This document shows, piece by piece, positions 1-8,523 of a DNA stretch of 64,000 nt. The notes below the pieces were generated by a model, which did not search any database, was not told the origin of the DNA, and worked only from the letters and a program-made list of their open reading frames with translations. A program made the translations under genes and the position numbers. This stretch comes from Clavibacter sp. VKM Ac-2872. Its GTDB lineage: Bacteria > Actinomycetota > Actinomycetes > Actinomycetales > Microbacteriaceae. The stretch is from the NCBI RefSeq assembly GCF_015351105.1, contig NZ_JADKRR010000005.1, positions 15,243-79,242 of the forward strand. Reading direction: 5' to 3'. Position 1 is the first letter of the stretch, and each line of letters starts with the position of its first letter.

Positions 1-165
1 TGGACTTGGTGTCTGTTCCCTGGCTGGGGCTGGACTTGGTGTCCGGTCCCCTTGAAGCGTGATGAGAAGGTAGCACCTGGTTGAGATGAGTCAGAACGAG
101 TTCTCCACAGGGCTTAGGTGGGTGCGAAACGATCTCCTCGCTGGCAGCGCTGTCCCTGCGGCGAG
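1..165. repeat. Left copy of ~165 bp direct repeat (IS-end-like)
   Basis: This segment matches 3450-3615 with only scattered substitutions. It contains two copies of a 12-base core, ggacttggtgtc, at 2 and 31. It continues through a shared stretch (gatgagaaggtagcacctgg and onward) to about position 165. The window edge cuts it, so more core copies may lie upstream. Clusters of short repeats at element ends are known for IS21-type elements and serve as transposase sites; no transposase gene is present here. Together with the right copy it brackets the oxidoreductase/isopentenyltransferase cassette. Confidence 0.8.
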
Positions 166-190
166 GCTGCAGGCAGCCTCGAGAGAGGGC

Positions 191-1243
191 TCATGCTGTC
201 TCAGCTGGCGTGCGGACGAAGCGTCGGGCTAGCTCTGCCAGCCGCTGACGATCCGAGCCCGTCACATCGAGGACCTCGGCGTCGGCGTATCGCGCGAACC
301 AACGGACCTGACGCCGGGAGTAGTTCTTGGTCACTCGCGTGGTGGATGTCACGGCATCCTCTATTGAGCACCGGCGGTCTAGGACTGCAATCGCCTGAGG
401 GTATCCGTGTGCGGTACTTGCGGTCTGTCCGGCTTCGAGTCCCTGCTGGCGGAGCCTATCGACCTCGTCGAGGAGACCATCACGGAACATGCGTTCTGCT
501 CGTGCATGTAGGGCAGGGAACAACTGCTCGCGGTCCCGTCGTAGGTGGACCGCACGGTAGCCGCGCCACACGTGGGGTGCCGGGGGCAACGAAGGTACGC
601 TCTGGCCGCTCCGGATCGCAATTTCCAGTGAGCGGATCAACTGGCGGGGGTTTCGACGGTCGATCCTCGCTGAGGCAACTGGGTCAAGCGCATGTAAACG
701 GGCCAGTAGGTCGTCTGGACCCAGCTTCTGATGATCACGCTCGAGTTCCGCACGCAGGTCGGGGTCAGTGGCGGGGAAATCGAGGTCATGGAGAACTGCG
801 GATATGTAGAGTCCGCTACCGCCGACGAGGATCGCGACGTTGCCGCGACCGATGATGTTGTCGATGTCAGCCCGGGCTCTCGCGCGGTAGGTGGCTGCGG
901 TCGATCGTTCCGTCACATCGAGCACGTCGAGTTGATGGTGCGGGATGTCATGCCGGTCTGCAACAGGAATCTTGGCGGTCCCGATGTCCATGCCTCGGTA
1001 AAGCTGCATGGCATCGGCATTGACGATCTCCGCGGTCACGCCCAGTTCGCGATACCGAATTGCGACTTCAACGGAGAAATCTGTCTTCCCCGTTCCCGTC
1101 GCTCCAACGATCCCGATCAGATTGTCATGGTGACGCGCAGGCGCTGGAGCAGCACATCTGGGTGCGAGCGCAGCGCCGCCAGCGGCGCCGCCGTCGCGTA
1201 ACGCTTGGGTAAGAAGCGCATCATCGTGGTTTGGCGGGATCAC
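191..1243 (-). CDS. MiaA-family dimethylallyl (isopentenyl) transferase
   Basis: This 350-residue protein belongs to the tRNA dimethylallyltransferase/IPT family, which transfers a dimethylallyl group from DMAPP to N6 of adenine. Visible motifs are the P-loop GATGTGKT (residues 47-54), a NADAMQLYRGMDIGTAK segment matching the family's substrate-binding D-S/A-x-Q-x-Y motif, PHHQLDVLDV, VGGSGLYI, and the C-terminal RQVRWFARY close to the MiaA R-Q-x-T-W-F signature. The start is a GTG at 1243 that overlaps the TGA of the upstream oxidoreductase (GTGA), which implies translational coupling. The N-terminus has about 40 extra residues before the P-loop. The family also includes cytokinin-producing enzymes of plant-associated bacteria. 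Its position on a repeat-bounded cassette beside an oxidoreductase, rather than next to the usual miaB or hfq-type partners, suggests a special role, but housekeeping tRNA modification cannot be excluded. Confidence 0.85.
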   Translation of the reverse strand: MIPPNHDDALLTQALRDGGAAGGAALAPRCAAPAPARHHDNLIGIVGATGTGKTDFSVEVAIRYRELGVTAEIVNADAMQLYRGMDIGTAKIPVADRHDIPHHQLDVLDVTERSTAATYRARARADIDNIIGRGNVAILVGGSGLYISAVLHDLDFPATDPDLRAELERDHQKLGPDDLLARLHALDPVASARIDRRNPRQLIRSLEIAIRSGQSVPSLPPAPHVWRGYRAVHLRRDREQLFPALHARAERMFRDGLLDEVDRLRQQGLEAGQTASTAHGYPQAIAVLDRRCSIEDAVTSTTRVTKNYSRRQVRWFARYADAEVLDVTGSDRQRLAELARRFVRTPAETA

Positions 1244-2817
1244 TGCTGTTCCTCGTCCCACCCGTGGTGTCCGCGTCTCTCGAGCTCCCGCGCCAGCCGC
1301 CGGGCAAGCGCGACCATGGTGAGGAACGGATTCCATGACCCGTGGAACGGGAATGCGGCGCCGCCCAGGATGAACAAGTTGGTTGTACCTCGGAGTCGAC
1401 CCCAGATGTCGGTGACCGAGCTTGCCGCGTCGGTGCCCATGCGCAGCGTCCCTGTCTCGTGGAACGCCGTCGGCACTCGCCGGGTCGGAAGGCGCCCCTG
1501 CCATTGGTCCTCAACGGCATTCCAGTATTCGACTCGCGCGCCTCCGGCGACCGAGGACACCACCGCATCGATTGCCTCGTCCATCTGGTCCCAGACGTGC
1601 CTGTCGAAGTCGTCGAGGTGGATGGAGCTGATGGTCCGCCCACGCGTGTCAATCCAGATCCTGTTCATGTCTTGGCCGATTTGGCATAGCCCGTGGACGA
1701 GCAGGACCACGTGCTCTGGGTCGCACATGCGCTCGGGTGTGCCATCGCCGAACATGTCCGGCAACAAGTGGAAGACGCGTTGAAGGTCCCGTGCGGGCGC
1801 GGATGTGGCAGCGGCCGTGAGGTGCAGATGGAAATCTCGCGGCCCTGCCGTGCCGTTGATGTAGAGCGCGGCGAGCTCTGGTCGGTCGTGTGACAGGCCG
1901 CGAAAAGCAGTGCGTGGAATGCGGCAAGTTAAGAAGCTGGCGCCGCTAGCTGATAGGCGTTCCCCGGCGAGAGGTGTGCCCAGCTCCGGTTGGGAACGCA
2001 GAACGATGCTGGTCGCTTCTGCGCTACCGGCGGCGAGGATGACCCGTGTACCGCGCACGTCAACATCGCCGTGCTGCGTGCGTATGGCTACGACTTCACC
2101 GTTCGTCACCGACAGCGAATGGACCATGCAGCCGGTCAGAATCTGGATGCCGTTGTGATCAGCGGCTGCGCGTACGAGCGGGACGATGGCGGCGAACTTC
2201 TGGCCTCCGCCGTCGACATGGGGTAAGTAGGCGAGCGGCGCATCGAGGTCCTTGTCGCACGCGGGGGTGACGAGACTCCTCTGGCGAACGGTGGCGCGAA
2301 CGGATGACTTTCGTATGGCTGTATGCAAGGCGGCGTACTCGGGACCGGTGTCCACTGCGGGACGCGCTCCGAGCCAACTCCGGGCGTCATGCCAGTGTGC
2401 GTCGAGGTCGTCGATGATGTCTCGCGGCCAGCTGCGTAGCTGATCGCCTGTCGGTTGTGGACACGAGCCGCTCCACACGAGCGTGCGCCCCCCGAGATGT
2501 GGAACTTGCGGAGCCAGCGAAAGGTCGCCCTCGGACTCCCATGGCGATGCTCCCATCGAAGCCATCAGGGGCTGGTACGAGACACCGAGGTTCTGCGCAT
2601 GTGTGGGAGTCATCGAGCCCCCCTGTTCGAGGACCAGGACCCGCGCCTCTGGGCGTTGCTCTAACGTGGCATCGATGAAAGCGGCCGCGGTCCCGCCGCC
2701 GCCGACGACGACGTAGTCGAATGTTCCGTCGATCTCGTCGAGTGGGGATCCGGTGGGTGAAGGAGCCTGCTCCCGGGCTTGGCCGGAGTTGAGGCGATGG
2801 ACCTGTGTGGGTTGCAT
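1240..2817 (-). CDS. GMC-family FAD-dependent oxidoreductase
   Basis: This 525-residue flavoprotein is of the glucose-methanol-choline type, which oxidises alcohols or sugars. The dinucleotide-binding Rossmann motif DYVVVGGGGTAAAF lies at about residues 33-47. A following acidic-strand segment (RVLVLEQGG) is also present. The C-terminal GMC block is clear: FHETGTLRMG, then NLFILGGAAFP and HGSWNPFLTMVALA, giving the family His and Asn positions. ATG at 2817 was chosen because AGAGGGGG sits 6-7 bases upstream; an earlier in-frame start at 2925 has no such site. It is the first gene of a two-gene unit with the downstream isopentenyltransferase, their stop and start overlapping. The substrate is unknown; a prenyl alcohol or a cytokinin side-chain hydroxyl is one speculation from context. 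Confidence 0.85.
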   Translation of the reverse strand: MQPTQVHRLNSGQAREQAPSPTGSPLDEIDGTFDYVVVGGGGTAAAFIDATLEQRPEARVLVLEQGGSMTPTHAQNLGVSYQPLMASMGASPWESEGDLSLAPQVPHLGGRTLVWSGSCPQPTGDQLRSWPRDIIDDLDAHWHDARSWLGARPAVDTGPEYAALHTAIRKSSVRATVRQRSLVTPACDKDLDAPLAYLPHVDGGGQKFAAIVPLVRAAADHNGIQILTGCMVHSLSVTNGEVVAIRTQHGDVDVRGTRVILAAGSAEATSIVLRSQPELGTPLAGERLSASGASFLTCRIPRTAFRGLSHDRPELAALYINGTAGPRDFHLHLTAAATSAPARDLQRVFHLLPDMFGDGTPERMCDPEHVVLLVHGLCQIGQDMNRIWIDTRGRTISSIHLDDFDRHVWDQMDEAIDAVVSSVAGGARVEYWNAVEDQWQGRLPTRRVPTAFHETGTLRMGTDAASSVTDIWGRLRGTTNLFILGGAAFPFHGSWNPFLTMVALARRLARELERRGHHGWDEEQQ

Positions 2818-3130
2818 GGAACCCCCTCTGTCGGTGGGATCGGTAGCGCCTAGGGTGGCCACGCCACGAGGCGTCCGCGAATTCTCTGCACACCCCTCAT
2901 TGCGCGCTTGTGGGGATGACCTCACGGAATCGCGTCAGCGGTGGTTGCTTCGATGGCCTTCGAGTCACGCGGAGAGTGGCCAGGAGTTCCGTGACGGGAC
3001 CGTCCGCGCAGACACGTCCCACAGGATTTGCGGATCCCTGTCGCCGCACGAGAAGGCGACCTGTCCATCGCGGCCAGCGGGTTTTGATCCAGGCGGCATT
3101 ATGCAGGATGTAGTGTAGGTCGTACATTTC
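2818..3130. other. Upstream region of the GMC/IPT unit, no certain gene
   Basis: This stretch should hold the promoter of the oxidoreductase gene. A minus-strand open frame (about 2897-3154) overlaps it but has no convincing ribosome site or recognisable motif, so it is not called. Confidence 0.4.
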
Positions 3131-3308
3131 CACTAGAGCGCGTTGCGTGCGCACCGGCCGGTGTCGAAGAAGTTGCCTCCTTCGCGATCCCGCAGGCCTT
3201 GGGTTGCGGGACAGGTGTGGACTTCGCCCTGCCCCTATTCGTCGGCGCCGTCCTCGGCCTCACGGCAACGCAGACCGGCGCGCTCCTGGCCGCGGGGCTC
3301 GCCGAAGT
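3131..3308 (+). pseudogene. N-terminal fragment of an MFS transporter
   Basis: The frame reads a segment with GVDFALPLFVGAVLGL followed by TATQTGALLAAGLAE. This resembles the first membrane helices of the MFS protein encoded at 54141-55349 in this window (VIEFVLPLY, LGLSAAWTGLLLGAAL). The similarity stops abruptly near 3308, where sequence leading into the repeat cluster begins. It is therefore best read as a transporter gene cut by insertion of the repeat-bounded element. No start codon with a ribosome site was found. Confidence 0.5.
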
Positions 3309-3329
3309 TTCATGCGATGAAATCAGTAA

Positions 3330-3359
3330 CGCCCCGGGTATTTACACCTGCCCGGGGCG
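3330..3359. terminator. Hairpin at the element junction
   Basis: Perfect 9-bp inverted repeat CGCCCCGGG / CCCGGGGCG with a 12-base loop, followed by a short T-rich run. It lies between the truncated transporter and the first right-hand repeat core. It could be a terminator or part of the mobile-element end. Confidence 0.5.
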
Positions 3360-3380
3360 CTACCGATTTTACCTGGGGCT

Positions 3381-3615
3381 GGACTTGGTGTCCGGTCCCG
3401 GGTGAGGTACGGACTTGGTGTCCGTGCCTCGTTGTGGTTGGCCAGGGAATGGACTTGGTGTCTGTTCCCTGGCTGGGGCTGGACTTGGTGTCCGGTCCCC
3501 TTGAAGAGTGATGAGAAGGTAGCACCTGGTTGAGATCAGTCAGAACGAGTTCTCCACAGGGCTTAGGTGGGTGCGAAACGATCTCATCGCCGGCAGCGCT
3601 GCCCCTGCGGCGAGA
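3381..3615. repeat. Right repeat cluster and right copy of the ~165 bp direct repeat
   Basis: Four copies of the core ggacttggtg(tc) lie at 3381, 3411, 3451 and 3481, spaced 30, 40 and 30 bases. From 3450 on the sequence repeats the left copy, including the tail through the ctcatcgccggcagcgctgcccctgc-like segment. The regular spacing suits binding sites for an element-encoded protein. Confidence 0.8.
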
Positions 3616-3729
3616 AGCGGTCGGAGCCCGATACGGAACACCGCAGCCGCGACTGTCCCGCAACCATGGCCCGCACGGGCCGGCCGAGCCAGGCAAGCTC
3701 ATCGCCGGTTGCGTGACGGGTAGGGCGGC

Positions 3730-3830
3730 GTGGGGAAGCTCATCGGGTACGCGCGGGTCTCGACCGGCAGCAGGGCACGGATCGCCAGATCGTCACAGCG
3801 CTCGGACAGTGCAGCGGATCCTGTGCATTT
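3730..3830 (+). pseudogene. Broken N-terminus of a serine resolvase
   Basis: The frame begins GKLIGYARVSTG, the diagnostic start of serine recombinases including the catalytic serine. A shift to another frame then gives a continuation resembling RQQGTDRQIV. The rest of the gene is missing. An intact relative lies on the opposite strand at 4512-5141. Confidence 0.7.
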
Positions 3831-3948
3831 GTGGTGGGATCCCGTCACCCGTGAGACACTGGGCGGGTCGCCCCATTGCGGTGGGGTTGAAAGTGAGTCT
3901 CGGGAGTTCCTGCTGGAAGTAGGGCCCGAGACTTTGCGCTTTAACCGG

Positions 3949-4515
3949 TCAGCCGTCGACGGTGATGATCTGGATGTCGCCGAGGGCGGCGAGCGGTTCG
4001 GGGTTGCCCACGCGGTCCTGCACGATCGCGCCGCAGATGATGTCCGCGACCCACAGGACGGGTTCCACGGGGCCTCGTCGGTGATCGAGCCGGAGCGGTC
4101 TGTTGAGGGCGCGTGCGGCGCGGAGCGTGTCGAGGTGGTCGCGATCCCGCCGGTCATCTGCCGGTCCACGCGACTCCGCTACGAGGAGCGCGACGTCGCG
4201 CATCGTGAGTTCATGCAGAAGCCGTTCCATCGTCTTCCGGCGCCGTCGCTCGAACGGTTCGGTGCTGTCGACCGAGCGGACCACCACCAGCCGTTCGAGA
4301 GCGAGCTCTGCGACTGCGGCGGCGAGTTGCAGGCGCCGGGGTTCGCTCTCCTCATGCCAGTGCACCTTCCTGACCTTGGTCCGCCGTAGTCCGTGCATCA
4401 CGTCCCGCACCGTGTCGAGGTGCTGCTCGTCGCAGATCGCGGCGGCGAGGATGTAGGTGCCGGGGTCGCGGTTCTCCTGGGATCCAGACTCGTCGACGAA
4501 CGCGGTCCGGGTCAC
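3949..4515 (-). CDS. DUF3800-like protein coupled to the resolvase
   Basis: This 188-residue protein starts with an AFVDESGSQ motif and ends with WVADIICGAIVQD. These are the two hallmark regions of DUF3800 proteins, a family with an RNase H-like fold suspected of nuclease activity. The acidic residues in VDES and WVAD match the positions expected for metal binding in such folds. Its GTG start overlaps the TGA of the resolvase gene (GTGA), so the two are translated as a pair. The role is unknown; association with mobile elements is common for this family. Confidence 0.65.
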   Translation of the reverse strand: MTRTAFVDESGSQENRDPGTYILAAAICDEQHLDTVRDVMHGLRRTKVRKVHWHEESEPRRLQLAAAVAELALERLVVVRSVDSTEPFERRRRKTMERLLHELTMRDVALLVAESRGPADDRRDRDHLDTLRAARALNRPLRLDHRRGPVEPVLWVADIICGAIVQDRVGNPEPLAALGDIQIITVDG

Positions 4516-5141
4516 GTCGTCGGTTCGTCGTCGACGCGGGGCAGGGTGACCTCGGCGCTCGTGGTGACCGGGTGCCGGTCCAGCGCCCGGTACACGGTGG
4601 CTCGGCCGATCCCGAACAGCTCCACGAGCTCGGAGACGGAGTGATCGCCGGCGCGGTGCAACGCGACCAGGTGCCGCTCCTGGGCGGGCGAGAGCTTCGG
4701 CTTGCGCCCCTTCAGCTTCCCTCGAACTCTCGCAACAGCCATTCCTTCACGGGTGCGGGCGCGGATGAGGTCGGACTCGAACCCGGCCACCATCCCGAGC
4801 ACGTTGAACAGCAGCCGGCCCACCGGGTCGGTGGGGTCATAGACCGCGCCGCCGAGGTTCAATCGGACTTCGCGTTGCGTGAGCTCTTCGGCGATATCCG
4901 TCGCGTCACGGAGGGATCGAGCGAGGCGGTCGAGCTTGGTGACCACGAGCGTGTCGCCCTCTCGGCACGCCGCCAACGCCGCACGCAGTCCCGGTCGGTC
5001 CCGGTTCGTGCCGGTCATGCCCTTGTCGCTGTAGATGAGCCGCGGCGGCACTCCGAGGGCCCGCAAGGCCTCCCGTTGTGCGGTGAGGTCCTGGGCATCG
5101 GTGGAGACGCGAGCGTAACCGACGAGGACGGACGAAGTCAT
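4512..5141 (-). CDS. Serine recombinase (resolvase/invertase)
   Basis: This 209-residue small serine recombinase has the catalytic Ser13 in GYARVSTDAQ, the TKLDRLARS arginine motif near residues 68-76, and a C-terminal helix-turn-helix (SVSELVELFGIGRATVYRAL). The length and layout are typical of Tn3-type resolvases and invertases. It would act at a nearby site; the inverted repeat directly upstream (5149-5201) is a candidate. It is coupled by a 4-base overlap to the DUF3800-like gene. Confidence 0.93.
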   Translation of the reverse strand: MTSSVLVGYARVSTDAQDLTAQREALRALGVPPRLIYSDKGMTGTNRDRPGLRAALAACREGDTLVVTKLDRLARSLRDATDIAEELTQREVRLNLGGAVYDPTDPVGRLLFNVLGMVAGFESDLIRARTREGMAVARVRGKLKGRKPKLSPAQERHLVALHRAGDHSVSELVELFGIGRATVYRALDRHPVTTSAEVTLPRVDDEPTT

Positions 5142-5148
5142 GAGACCA

Positions 5149-5201
5149 GTCTCACATAAGGCACCGTCACCGGACCCTCATGCGGACCACCTATGTGAGA
5201 C
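5149..5201. promoter_or_regulatory. Inverted repeat upstream of the resolvase
   Basis: gtctcacataagg (5149-5161) and cctatgtgagac (5190-5201) form a 12-bp inverted repeat with one bulged base, 8 bases before the resolvase start. The position suits a res subsite or operator bound by the resolvase. Confidence 0.6.
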
Positions 5202-5396
5202 GTCCGATTGTGCGCAGGTTTGAGGAGAGCCGCCGACCGGAGTCATGTCCGGTTGATGATCGGCTGTTGAGACACCGGTGAATCGCACACGTCACACCGC
5301 CGAAGGCGGCCCAGTGTCTGATTCGGGACGTTCCTGTGCGGACGGGATTGCCTACCGCGTTCAAGCGGCTGGCTGCCCCGATGGAGTGGCTGCCGG

Positions 5397-6410
5397 TCAG
5401 TCTTCTCTGCCACCGCCGGGGTTGCAGTCAGCGGCGATAGTTCGGGCGAGTCCTACGTCGGGGCGCTTGCTGTCCAGGTTCCAGCTTGGCTTGTTGGGCG
5501 CGCGCAAGCGGACTACCTGCCAGTGGCATGTGAACTGGTCGTGAAGGTTGTTGTGGTCGAGACGTGAGCGAGTGGTCTTCTCAAGCGCTTCACCCCACAC
5601 TGCTTCGTTTGCAGCGTATGGAGCGAAGATGATGTTCCGGCCGGCCTCGGTAGGGTAGATCTCCGCTGTCGGGCCCCACTGGTCTCCTGGGGTCCAATCT
5701 ACGTGGCTGATCAGTGCCACGCCGATCCAGGGGTCGGTGACGATGGGGTATTGGAAGTGGCCAGCCTTGTGATCCACGAACTGGGTCAGCGTGTCGCCTG
5801 AGATACCGAAGTGCGTTGGCACAGCCGTACCAGAAGCATCCTTCGCCCACGGAGCCGATACCCCAGCGACCCACTGGTTCTTGCTGTTCACGACGCTGAC
5901 CGACCCGCTGTCGCCGTTAGACGACAAGTGCGTCCCTGCGGGAAGGTTGAAATCGTAGGTGAAGGACGCCGGGGCGTCGATGTTACGAATCACCGTCGTG
6001 AACTCGACTGCTCCTTCGTTCTTCGGGAGCACAACGGTGCTCGATCCGTTGCCGTTGTCGAAGGTGCTCTCGGTCGAAGTCGATGTGATCTAGTGCGCAT
6101 CCCGTGCGAACGGCAGCGCGACCTCGATCGGTGCCTTGCCCTGAGTTGAGATGCTCACTGGCTGCTCCGCATCGGCGGGAACAATAGCCGTCGTGCCCCA
6201 CTGATCAAGGGTGTACGCACGTCCGGGCTGGCCACCGACACCAGCGTCATCCGAGGACGTTGCCGTTGCCCGGAAGGCTTCGGGGGCTATCGTTCGCACT
6301 GCGCTGAGGCCGCTGACATCCGTAAGTGCGTTCGCGGTGGTGGGATGGATGAGTCCGGTCGCGACGAGCCCGACGATTCCGAGCGCCGATCCCCAGTGAC
6401 GTACTGACAT
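5397..6410 (-). pseudogene. Secreted DUF2599-type protein with in-frame TAG
   Basis: The frame starts at ATG 6410 with a signal peptide (hydrophobic segment ALGIVGLVATGLIH, then PTTANA). It runs to 6092, where a TAG interrupts it, and continues in the same frame to 5397, about 336 sense codons in all. The C-terminal region, with DPWIGVALISHVDW, DQFTCHWQVV and WNLDSKRPD, resembles DUF2599 domains of exported actinobacterial proteins. The preceding segment is beta-rich. Because both sides of the TAG keep one frame, this is either a CAG-to-TAG mutation or readthrough. Without readthrough the exported product would be a 106-residue fragment lacking the domain. Confidence 0.65.
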
Positions 6411-6516
6411 AGCGATGTCCCCTGTCCTAATGCGGGGCAGTGCCGTCCAGATTGTTGGGTCACCCGTGCGCCGCGGTCGGACCATAACTGTCTGCGACGA
6501 GTTCAGTGTGAGTTGC

Positions 6517-6937
6517 TCACACGGGGTTGGTGTGGCGTGTGTCTCTCGCGTGTCGATTCGCACGAACCGCGGACACTGCGGCCACGGCCACGAATCCAAC
6601 CAACCCGAGCAAGACTCCGATGTACGAGCCACCCAAGGCCACCTTGAGCGCAACGGGTACATCTGCGCTGCTGTCGGACAGGTCGAACGCGACGCCCCAC
6701 AGCTCCCACGCGGTCACCGCTGAAACAAGGAACACCAGCGCAAGCGCACCCGCCGTAACGGCCCAGGACCAGCGGTTCACTGACCGTGAGTACATCGACG
6801 TGAGTCCCATCCCGCCGACGAGTACCGCGAGAACCCCGACCACCGCAAGCGGGGGGGAACACGGCTGCCACGACCAAGCAGGCCGGACCAGCTACCCCCA
6901 TGAGTAGGACCCAACGCTTCACGGCACTTTGAGACAT
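6517..6937 (-). pseudogene. Small membrane protein split at a G7 run
   Basis: The first frame starts MSQSAVKRWVLLMGVAG at 6937 and contains one membrane helix. At the run of seven G bases (6851-6857, C7 on the coding strand) the frame changes. The second frame continues with three more helices (VVGVLAVLVGGMGL, VTAGALALVFLVSAV, YIGVLLGLVGFVAVAAV) to the stop at 6517. Joined, they give one four-helix protein of about 139 residues. A homopolymer slip, real or from sequencing, is the simplest cause. Function unknown. Confidence 0.6.
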
Positions 6938-7209
6938 GACGACTCCCTCGCGCCGCTCACTGTGGCTACGTCATCGTCGCGCCATCGCTCGATTCCCACC
7001 TAGACGATCCACAAGGGGGTGGTGTTGAAGCACGCGCATGCGTTGGTGAGGGCACACCGCAATCAGGTGATGAGTCGCGGCCGCAGCTCTCCGTAACTAG
7101 ACCGGACAGGCATCCCCTATCGGACAAGGCAACTCATCGAAGGAGGGACGTACAGTGACCGCGCGCGAGCAGCCCGCGAGATGGGGGTCACCAGCAGAAG
7201 GGGAGCAGC

Positions 7210-8052
7210 ATGACGAAGCCAGAAGACAGGGCTCGTCCGGATGAGGGCGATCTGGAGAGATGGGCTCGCAAGATCGTGAGCGAGAGCATCGGCGTCCCCG
7301 TCGACAGATACGACGACGGACTGGAGAACGGGCAAGTGGACGCAGTGATCCGGACCGAAGCAGGTCCAGTCCCTCTTGAGGTTGTTGGCGACCACGACAG
7401 CGCGTTCACGAAGACCTGGAACCGGCTCAAGGCGAACAAGTTTCGCTTCGTCGCAGACCCGGAACAGCCCTCCTGGCACGTCATCGTCAGCAGGAACGCG
7501 CAGCTCAAGAAGCTGGAACAGTCCCTGCCGGCACAGCTCGCGTCGATGACCTACGCCGACAACCCCTTTGACTACCCGTCGTCCAACAACTTCGACAGCG
7601 AAGATGACTACGCGGAGCGGCTGCGCACGCGTGAGGCTCTTGAGCGGCACGGGGTGCAGTGGCTGGCGCCGATCGATGGCATGGGCATGATCCGGGCCTC
7701 CGTCGGGGGGTGGAACAGCTGGGAAGACCCCATCGAGTTTCTACCGTGGATTCAGCGCATCCTCAACCGGCATCCCGACAAGGCCACAAAGCTCCAGAAG
7801 TTCGGCGGCGCTGAGACGCACGTCTTCATCTGGGCGACCGTGGGCAAGGTCTGGTCAGTCAACTCGATGCTGATGCAGGACGACGACGATCAACCGTCAA
7901 TGCCCGAAGGGGCGCCCGTGCTTCCTGACGGCGTGACGGATGTTTGGATCGCCAGCACGATGAGTAGGCGAGACTGTCTGCACTGGTCTCCTCGTACGCA
8001 GTGGGAGCGCTTCGAGTGGGAACCAGACGACGAGTCGGCCTCCTTGACATAG
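7210..8052 (+). CDS. Uncharacterised cytoplasmic protein, 280 residues
   Basis: ATG follows GGGGAGCAGC. The protein is acidic and lacks signal or membrane segments. Its N-terminal part has D-A-V-I-R-T-E-A-G-P-V-P-L-E-V-V, which superficially resembles the D...ExV core of restriction-like nuclease folds. The rest has aromatic-rich motifs (EFLPWIQRILNRHPDK, HVFIWATVGKVW). I do not recognise the family. It stands alone between the membrane pseudogene and the small secreted pair. Confidence 0.7.
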   Translation: MTKPEDRARPDEGDLERWARKIVSESIGVPVDRYDDGLENGQVDAVIRTEAGPVPLEVVGDHDSAFTKTWNRLKANKFRFVADPEQPSWHVIVSRNAQLKKLEQSLPAQLASMTYADNPFDYPSSNNFDSEDDYAERLRTREALERHGVQWLAPIDGMGMIRASVGGWNSWEDPIEFLPWIQRILNRHPDKATKLQKFGGAETHVFIWATVGKVWSVNSMLMQDDDDQPSMPEGAPVLPDGVTDVWIASTMSRRDCLHWSPRTQWERFEWEPDDESASLT

Positions 8053-8206
8053 GCAGGTGAGCGCCGCCCCGAGGCGCCTCCCCTGTCGAGGCGCGGAGCG
8101 TTGCAGTGTCCTGAGCGCGGACGCCGGCACCGATGGTCGGTGTGGCAAGGCGATGATCTTCGCCTCCTGAGCTAAGGTCGATCCACGGTTGAAGAAGGGG
8201 AGCGCT

Positions 8207-8464
8207 GTGACAACCATGAAGCGAAAGATCGTAGGAGCAGCAATAGTTGCAGGGGTCGCCGCAGGCCTGGCGACGGTACCAGGGGCTGCCTTTGCCGCCC
8301 CTCGAGACGCCGAGCGCGTCAAGGTCGACTTTGCAACGACATCGGTCGCCCCTGGCCTGGGGATTCACGACACCAAGAGCCTGGTTGCCTTCATCGCTTC
8401 CGATCGGCACAAGACCATCAACATCGACACGGACACCAACGCCGTCACCTCCGTCTCGGGCTGA
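8207..8464 (+). CDS. Small secreted protein related to its convergent neighbour
   Basis: This 85-residue protein starts at GTG 8207, with GAAGAAGGGG 6 bases upstream. It has a Sec signal (KRKIVGAAIVAGVAAGLATV, cleavage near AFAA). The mature part contains LVAFIASDRHKTINIDTDTN. This aligns with LTAFEKSATPKVITIDPTTN in the protein encoded convergently at 8524-9087, including the following V-x-S-V. The two genes thus share a mature N-terminal module, and this one lacks the second domain. Function unknown. Confidence 0.7.
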   Translation: MTTMKRKIVGAAIVAGVAAGLATVPGAAFAAPRDAERVKVDFATTSVAPGLGIHDTKSLVAFIASDRHKTINIDTDTNAVTSVSG

Positions 8465-8478
8465 CGCCAGGACGCGAG

Positions 8479-8511
8479 AAGGGGTGAGCGGCGTTTCGCC
8501 GCTCACCCCTT
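8479..8511. terminator. Bidirectional terminator between convergent genes
   Basis: Perfect 15-bp stem (aaggggtgagcggcg / cgccgctcacccctt) with a 3-base loop. The A and T bases at the ends serve both directions. It sits between the convergent stops at 8464 and 8524. Confidence 0.9.
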
Positions 8512-8523
8512 GTCATGTGCTGG

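Noticed and set aside
191-1504. 437-codon version of the MiaA-like protein
   Set aside because: The first 87 codons lie within the oxidoreductase gene in another frame; the GTG at 1243 overlapping the TGA is the supported start.
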